A stretch of 38,884 nucleotides of DNA, from positions 3,664-42,547 of the forward strand of contig NZ_CDBY01000066.1 of the NCBI RefSeq assembly GCF_000820125.1. Reading direction: 5' to 3'. The stretch is from Aeromonas simiae (GTDB lineage: Bacteria > Pseudomonadota > Gammaproteobacteria > Enterobacterales > Aeromonadaceae). Numbering within the stretch: position 1 is the first letter of the stretch; every line of letters begins with the position of its first letter. The translations under genes were made by a program, and so were the position numbers. Below the pieces are notes generated by a model, which ran no database searches, had not been told where the DNA came from, and was given only the letters and a program-made list of their open reading frames with translations. Of this stretch, positions 34,319 through 38,884 are shown piece by piece.

Positions 34319-34900
34319 TCACTCCTGGGATGGGGTAGTCGGTTGCAGCACGGCCCGCCAGCTGGCGAGGATCACGCTGTCAATCTGTGGGGCATCGAGC
34401 GGCTCGCCCGTGAGGCGGGTGAGCTGGGCAATATGGATCACTGAGTCGAGGCTGAGGGTGCAGAGCACCCGGCTGGGAAGGTTGGTCAACAGCCCCTGCT
34501 GGCGTCCCTGCTCAAAAAAGTCATAGAGGGGCTGCCACATCGCCTGGATCTGAGGATCGCGCTCTATCTCCTCGTAATGGGGAGAGGCTTCGTACTGAGA
34601 CTTGCAGCGCAGACAGTCGGCATCATCGGTGATCAACCGGTACGCGTTGAGCCAGAAGCGGCGGTACTGATCGAACGGGGCCAGCTGTGGGTCATGGCCC
34701 ACATAGAGGGCCTCCAGCGCCTGCGCATTCACGTGTATATAGAGCTGCCGCAGCAGGTCATTTTTGTCGGTGAAGTAGCGATAGATGGTGCCGGTGGCCA
34801 CGTTGGCATGCTTGGCCACCATGGACATGGAAAGACCATGAAAGCCTTTCTCGGCCAGGAGCTCTTCGGTTGCCTGAAAGATTCGTTCGCGTTTGTCCAT
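34319..34900 (-). CDS. TetR-family regulator of the efflux operon
   Basis: A 193-residue repressor with an N-terminal helix-turn-helix (KRERIFQATEELLAEKGFHGLSMSMVAKHANVATGTIYRYFTDKNDLL) and an all-helical ligand-binding C-terminus. The open frame starts at 34933, but promoter elements place the transcription start near 34925, inside an 18-base palindrome, so that upstream ATG would not be transcribed. ATG 34900 is therefore chosen, though no clear ribosome-binding site is seen. Its stop overlaps the translation start region of the adaptor gene. Likely autorepressor of the whole operon, released by a pump substrate. Confidence 0.92.
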   Translation of the reverse strand: MDKRERIFQATEELLAEKGFHGLSMSMVAKHANVATGTIYRYFTDKNDLLRQLYIHVNAQALEALYVGHDPQLAPFDQYRRFWLNAYRLITDDADCLRCKSQYEASPHYEEIERDPQIQAMWQPLYDFFEQGRQQGLLTNLPSRVLCTLSLDSVIHIAQLTRLTGEPLDAPQIDSVILASWRAVLQPTTPSQE

Positions 34901-34914
34901 AATCGGCGAGGATG

Positions 34915-34932
34915 TGAATGAACGTTCATTCA
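34915..34932. promoter_or_regulatory. TetR operator palindrome
   Basis: TGAATGAACGTTCATTCA is a perfect 18-base palindrome covering the end of the -10 hexamer and the expected transcription start of the tetR-adaptor-permease operon. Position and symmetry are those of a TetR-family operator. Confidence 0.85.
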
Positions 34933-34959
34933 TTGTAGGTGGGCGAGGCTTGAAGTCAA
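34932..34959 (-). promoter_or_regulatory. Promoter of the tetR-efflux operon
   Basis: On the minus strand TTGACT (34959-34954), 16 bases, TACAAT (34937-34932). Start expected near 34925, inside the operator, leaving a leader of about 25 bases before ATG 34900. Confidence 0.8.
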
Positions 34960-35062
34960 CCCTGCTTCCCCCCGCAAGTCATGACCAGATGGGCATTATT
35001 GCCCCTTTTTTCTCCCGAGTGGATTAAAAATCGGCACTCACACCCCAAATTGAAAAAAAGAC

Positions 35063-35091
35063 TGGACAGTACCAGGGGTGCCCATTAGTAT
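35063..35091 (+). promoter_or_regulatory. tRNA operon promoter
   Basis: TGGACA (35063-35068), 17 bases, TAGTAT (35086-35091), followed by the GC-rich discriminator TCGCCCCG. Such a discriminator is usual for stringently controlled stable RNA promoters. The first tRNA starts about 13 bases after the expected start site. Confidence 0.75.
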
Positions 35092-35111
35092 TCGCCCCGT
35101 TCGACAGCGTG

Positions 35112-35188
<77 letters not shown>

Positions 35189-35234
35189 TTTGTGCGTACC
35201 ATAGCGCGGGTGAGAAGTTGTCGAAAACAGCTGT

Positions 35235-35311
35235 GGTGGCTGTAGCTCAGTTGGTAGAGTCCTGGATTGTGATTCCAGTTGTCGTGGGTTCGAGTCCCAT
35301 CAGCCACCCCA
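35235..35311 (+). tRNA. tRNA-His (GTG)
   Basis: 77 nt including the extra 5' G (position -1) opposite C73 and encoded CCA. Acceptor GTGGCTG pairs with CAGCCAC; the anticodon GTG is in CTGGATTGTGATTCCAG. It corresponds to E. coli hisR. Confidence 0.97.
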
Positions 35312-35330
35312 TTTAAGCTGAACCGAATTT

Positions 35331-35416
35331 GCGAAGGTGGCGGAATTGGTAGACGCGCTAGCTTCAGGTGTTAGTGCCCCCCGGGCGTGAGGGTTCAAGT
35401 CCCTCCCTTCGCACCA
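35331..35416 (+). tRNA. tRNA-Leu (CAG)
   Basis: 86 nt with encoded CCA. Acceptor GCGAAGG pairs with CCTTCGC. The anticodon CAG is in GCTAGCTTCAGGTGTTAGT, and a long variable arm (GCCCCCCGGGCG) marks it as class II. It corresponds to E. coli leuT. Confidence 0.97.
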
Positions 35417-35436
35417 TCACTACCAAGCATTCGGGG

Positions 35437-35456
35437 CCCGTCAGGGTCTTTTTGCT
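35437..35456 (+). terminator. Weak terminator-like hairpin between tRNA-Leu and tRNA-Pro
   Basis: GGCCC, GTCA, GGGTC (one G-T pair), then TTTTT. A short five-pair stem within the tRNA operon; it may reduce tRNA-Pro expression or be fortuitous. Confidence 0.35.
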
Positions 35457-35472
35457 TTCTAGAATACCCCCT

Positions 35473-35549
<77 letters not shown>

Positions 35550-35576
35550 CTTTCTTCTCCGGCATTGACCGGGAGA

Positions 35577-35608
35577 CAAAAAACGGGACCGTAAGGCCCC
35601 GTTTTTTG
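35577..35608. terminator. Terminator of the tRNA operon
   Basis: AAAAAACGGGACC, GTAA, GGCCCCGTTTTTT with one A-C mismatch in the stem. The flanking A and T runs let it also serve the convergent HAD gene ending at 35623. Confidence 0.88.
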
Positions 35609-35622
35609 TTGTGTCGCCGCCA

Positions 35623-36429
35623 TCACACCGCGCTGGCCATCGCGCAGCAGCGCTCGAGGTAATCGGCCACCCCGTCCTCGTCAGCGGTCAGGGCGCGCGG
35701 ATAGTCGGGCAGCGCCTTCACCAGCCGGTCATGGGCATTGCCCATGATGACCCCTCGCCCCACCATGCTCAGCATCTCGACATCGTTCATGCCGTCGCCG
35801 AAGGCTACCGCATCTTCCAGACGCAGGCCACAGCGCGCCAGCACCGCCTTGACCGCGCTGCCTTTGTTGACGCTGCCTTCCATCACTTCCAGGCAGTCCG
35901 GCAGGGAGAAGGTGACGTTGAGCGCGTCGCCGTAGCGTTCATTGAGCTGGCGCTCGATCACCAGCAGCTTCTCGTGGTCACCGGTGTAGAACACCTTGTT
36001 GACCCGATCCAGCGGGTGGCTGGCGAAGTCGGTCTTGGTGTAGCTGAAGCCGGAATCTTTGTGGAACTCCAGCAGCCAGGGCATCTCCTCCTCAACCAGC
36101 CACTCGTCACCGTAATAGACGTTGAGGTGCAAGGAGGGGTCGCGCTCCAGCATCACCAGCTCGCGGGCGGTGGCCTCGGGCAGGGTCTGGTTGAAGATGA
36201 GGCGATCCTCGGTGTCGTGCACCACGGCGCCGTTGGAGGTGATGAGGTAGATATCCAGGCCGAGCAGGGCACGGATCTGGCGCACATCGACATAGTGGCG
36301 GCCGGTGGCCATCACGAAGGTGACCCCCTGTTGCACCAGTTCGTGCAGGGTGTCACGGGTGCGCCCGGAGATCTGGTGGGCGCTGTTGAGCAGAGTTCCG
36401 TCGAGATCGGAGACTACAACCTTATACAT
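35623..36429 (-). CDS. Cof-type HAD-IIB phosphatase
   Basis: A 268-residue cytoplasmic phosphatase of the Cof/YidA/YbiV group, likely acting on sugar phosphates or similar small substrates. Motif I is VVSDLDGTLL with D8 and D10. Motif II (ATGRHY), the K of VNKGSAVKAVLA and motif IV (AFGDGMNDVEML) follow. A type IIB cap lies in between. ATG 36429 gives MYKVVVSDLDG with GAGG five bases upstream; ATG 36432 directly precedes it, and the open frame to 36549 runs through unrelated sequence. It is convergent with the tRNA operon. The exact orthologue cannot be named. Confidence 0.93.
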   Translation of the reverse strand: MYKVVVSDLDGTLLNSAHQISGRTRDTLHELVQQGVTFVMATGRHYVDVRQIRALLGLDIYLITSNGAVVHDTEDRLIFNQTLPEATARELVMLERDPSLHLNVYYGDEWLVEEEMPWLLEFHKDSGFSYTKTDFASHPLDRVNKVFYTGDHEKLLVIERQLNERYGDALNVTFSLPDCLEVMEGSVNKGSAVKAVLARCGLRLEDAVAFGDGMNDVEMLSMVGRGVIMGNAHDRLVKALPDYPRALTADEDGVADYLERCCAMASAV

Positions 36430-36532
36430 CATCACCTCGGCTACAAGAGAAAGCGCAGGCAGTGTACTGCAAGCACTCCCACCACCCCATTTATTTAGTG
36501 GCGCAAAAAATAGCCGCTCCCCGTGCGGCAGG

Positions 36533-36565
36533 AAAAAAAGACCGGCCATGAGGCCGGTCTTTTTG
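36533..36565. terminator. Terminator downstream of the repeat protein gene
   Basis: AAAAAAAGACCGGCC, ATGA, GGCCGGTCTTTTT. On the minus strand it lies about 50 bases past the stop of the repeat-protein gene and upstream of the HAD gene. The run of T on both strands makes it bidirectional. Confidence 0.88.
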
Positions 36566-36616
36566 GTCGGTGGGGATCAGGCTCCCCGTTGAATAGGCCC
36601 CATAGGGACAAGGGGG

Positions 36617-38884
36617 CTATTGCGGCTCCAGCAGTGCGGCAAAGGCTGAGAGAGTACTGAAGATGGTTTGCACCTTGTTGAGCTGGGATTGCACGCTACT
36701 GCTATCCCCACCGTCCGAGGATCTCCCCCAGGTGACGACGCTGCCGTCCTGCTTCAGTGCTGCAAAGGCGAGATTAGTATTAAAGATGGTCTGCACATTG
36801 CTGAGCAGGGAGTGCACGCTACTGCTATCCCCACCGTGTGGGTTACTCCCCCAGGTGACGACGCTGCCGTCCTGCTTCAAGGCGGCGAAGGCGTTACCTG
36901 TACTAAAGATGCTCTGCACACTCTTGAGCTGGGATTGCACGCTACTGCTATCCCCGCCGTATGGGTCATACCCCCAGGTGACGACGTTGCCGTCCTGCTT
37001 CAAGGCGGCGAAGGCGCTCACATGACTGGAAATGGTCTGCACATTGTTGAGCTGGGGTTGCACGCTACTGCTATTCCCGCCGTATGGGTCATTCCCCCAG
37101 GTAACGACGCTGCCGTCCTGCAACAAGGCGGCGAAGGCGGACACTGTACTAAAGATGGTCTGCACCCCTTGAGTGGGGGTTGCACGCTATTATTCCAACC
37201 GGATGTGTTCCCCCCCCAGGTGACGACGCTGCTGTCCTGCTTCAAGGCGGCGCAGTTGGACGCATTACAGAAAATGGTCTGCACATTGTTGAGCTGGGGC
37301 TGTACGCTGCTGCTATCCCCTCCTTGTTGGTTATATCCCCAGGTGACAACGCTGCCATCCTGCTTTAGCGCCGCAAAGGCGGAGTATGTGTTGAAAATCT
37401 GTTTGACATGGGTGAGCTGGCTCTGCACCGCACTGCTGTCACCACCGCTCCAACCCATCCCCCAGGTGACGACGCTGCCGTCCTGCTTCAAGGCGGCGAA
37501 GGCGTACGTATTACTGAAAATGGTCTTCACCTTGTTGAGTTGGAGCTGCACGCTACTGCTATCCCCACCGTAATAGGGATCTCCCCAGGTAGCGACGCTG
37601 CCATCCTGCAACAAGGCGGCGAAGGCGCCACGTGTACTAAAGATGGTCTGCACCCCTTTGAGCTGGGGTTGCACGATACCGTTATCCTCATGCCAATGGT
37701 CTCGGCGATTACTCCCCCAACTGACGACGCTACCGTCTTGCAATAAGGCGGCGAAGGCGGAGTCTGTGCTGAAAATAGTCTTCACATTCTCGAGCTGCTC
37801 TGCCACATCACTGTTATCCCCCCCGCTATAGCGCTCTTCCCAGGTCACCACTCTACCGGGACGGAGCACTCTGGGGTGCGTCTGTGTCGTGTGACCATCG
37901 AACTGGGCGGTGAGCGCCACGCTACCGGAAGCGCGGCCAGTGGCGAGCCCATCGGTATCGACGTCGATAATGTCGGGGTCAGCACTGCGCCACTCCGCTT
38001 GGTTCGTCACGTCGAAGAGGCTGTTATCGGTGTAGATGGCCTGCACCTGGAGCGGCTGTGTGCCCCCTATGGGCAGGGAGAGCGTGTCAGGGGTAATGAC
38101 GAGACGGTTCAAGGTAGCAGGGGTGATGGTGGCCTCCTCTATCGATGCTGCTTGCTCACCGAAGTGGGCGGTGAGCTTCACGCTACCAGAGGCGAGACCG
38201 ATGGCGACAACGGGGGCATCAAAGCGGGCTCTGTTGGCTCGTTGAATTGCGACAATCTGAGCGTCGCTACTCTGCCAGGCCGCTTGGGCTGTCACGTCGA
38301 TGATCCTGCCATCGCTGTAGGTCGCTAGCGCCAGCAGCGGCTGTTTGATCCCCTTGGGTAGGGAGAGCGTTTCCGGGCTAATGGCGAGGTGGCTTAAGGT
38401 GGCGTCGGTCACGAAGACCTCTGCATTGGCCGATAGTTCACCGAGCGTGGCGATGATTACCGCATTGCCGGAAGCGAGGCCAGTGACGATCCCCTTGTCA
38501 TCAATGCCGACAACATCAGGTTCAGCGCTGCTCCAGTCCACTTGGGTCGTCACATCGATGGTGCTGTCATCTGAGTAGGTCGCCCATGCCTTGATCTGCT
38601 GCTTGATTCCCTTGGGAAAGGAAAGCGATGCAGGGTCAATGGTCAGGCTGCTCAAGGTGGTAGGGGGCACGGTGACGTCAGCGTGGGCTGAGAGTCCACC
38701 AAAGGTGGCGGTGATGGTTGCTTCACCAGCAGCGAGACTGCGGGCAACGCCGGTGGAATCGATCTGGACAATATTGGGGTGACTACTTTGCCACGCCGCT
38801 TGGGTCGTCACGTCGCTATCGCTGCCATCTGAGTAGATCGCCAATACCTGGAATTGTTGTGTGGGCCCCATGGGTAGGGTGACC
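36617..38884 (-). pseudogene. Big_2/RCC1-like repeat surface protein, frameshifted and 5' partial
   Basis: The frame enters the window at 38884, so the start is missing. Residues first form one partial and three full Ig-like Big_2 units of about 85-90 residues (pattern LxxLxIxPxxLSLPxGxxQ...YSDxSxxDVTxxAxWxSxxPxIVxID...GLASG...AxFG). Then come ten 41-residue units of the type VVTWGxxxxGGDSSSVQxQLxxVQTIFSTxxAFAALKQDGS. These are probably RCC1-type beta-propeller blades. Near 37168-37172 one base is missing relative to the sister unit at 37650-37660 (CCCTTGAG versus CCCTTTGAG). The frame open from 38884 therefore ends at 37018, and the last four blades (36617-37165) are in another frame. Likely a secreted or surface adhesin; function inferred. 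Confidence 0.8.
36731..37860 (-). repeat. 123-base tandem repeat array (41-residue blades)
   Basis: The string GGTGACGACG (or close variants) recurs at about 36731, 36854, 36977, 37100, 37219, 37342, 37465, 37588, 37720 and 37843. Spacing is 123 bases except 119 at the frameshifted unit (one codon plus one base short) and 132 at one unit with three extra codons. Copies are very similar at the DNA level, so recombination between them is likely. Confidence 0.93.

Noticed and set aside
37160..37180. Programmed -1 ribosomal frameshift in the repeat protein
   Set aside because: No X-XXY-YYZ slippery heptamer is present, and the sister repeat unit differs simply by one more base; a deletion or sequencing error is simpler.

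Overview
The window is a chromosomal segment of a gammaproteobacterium, most probably Aeromonas or a close relative. This rests on gene order and protein similarity as I recognise them: ftsY-ftsE-ftsX-rpoH; an argX-hisR-leuT-proM type tRNA cluster; an OmpC/OmpU-like porin; GlpX, RraA, CsdA/CsdE, TcdA and Rep close to enterobacterial forms; and a GC-rich background. No phage, insertion sequence or CRISPR array was seen.

Layout. 1-4225: 3' part of ftsY, then ftsE and ftsX (cell division/SRP operon), a 459-base gap holding a likely small RNA or attenuated leader, and rpoH. 4369-8485: can (carbonic anhydrase), a general porin, glpX, a small YkgJ-type cysteine-cluster protein and rraA. 8538-13932: a b561-type cytochrome, a YaiI-family protein, a zntB-mscS-like pair on the plus strand, and a minus-strand operon of an NhaP-type antiporter, a J-domain protein and a small unknown protein. 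13933-17930: an AT-rich island with a dCache-GGDEF diguanylate cyclase, driven by a near-consensus promoter, followed by an unusual fusion of a cellobiose/chitobiose-type PTS EIIC membrane domain to an EAL phosphodiesterase. 18192-25023: two LTA-synthase-family membrane sulfatases flanking tcdA, the first broken by an in-frame amber codon in its first membrane helix; then csdE and csdA on the other strand. 25095-29923: rep, a hybrid GGDEF-EAL protein sharing its stop-codon bases with rep, and a cytochrome c5-like protein. 30081-34900: a tetR-MFP-RND efflux operon with promoter and palindromic operator. 35112-35549: four tRNA genes (Arg-CCG, His-GTG, Leu-CAG, Pro-TGG). 35623-38884: a Cof-type HAD phosphatase and a large repeat protein (Ig-like Big_2 domains followed by 41-residue RCC1-like repeats), frameshifted and running off the window.

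The most interesting item is the EIIC-EAL/GGDEF pair. It looks like a transferred, self-contained c-di-GMP module in which a sugar-permease fold has become the sensory input of a phosphodiesterase. The window has three c-di-GMP enzymes in all. Two genes carry apparent disruptions (amber codon at 18300, one-base deletion near 37170), each of which could be a real mutation, a restart/recoding site or a sequencing error.
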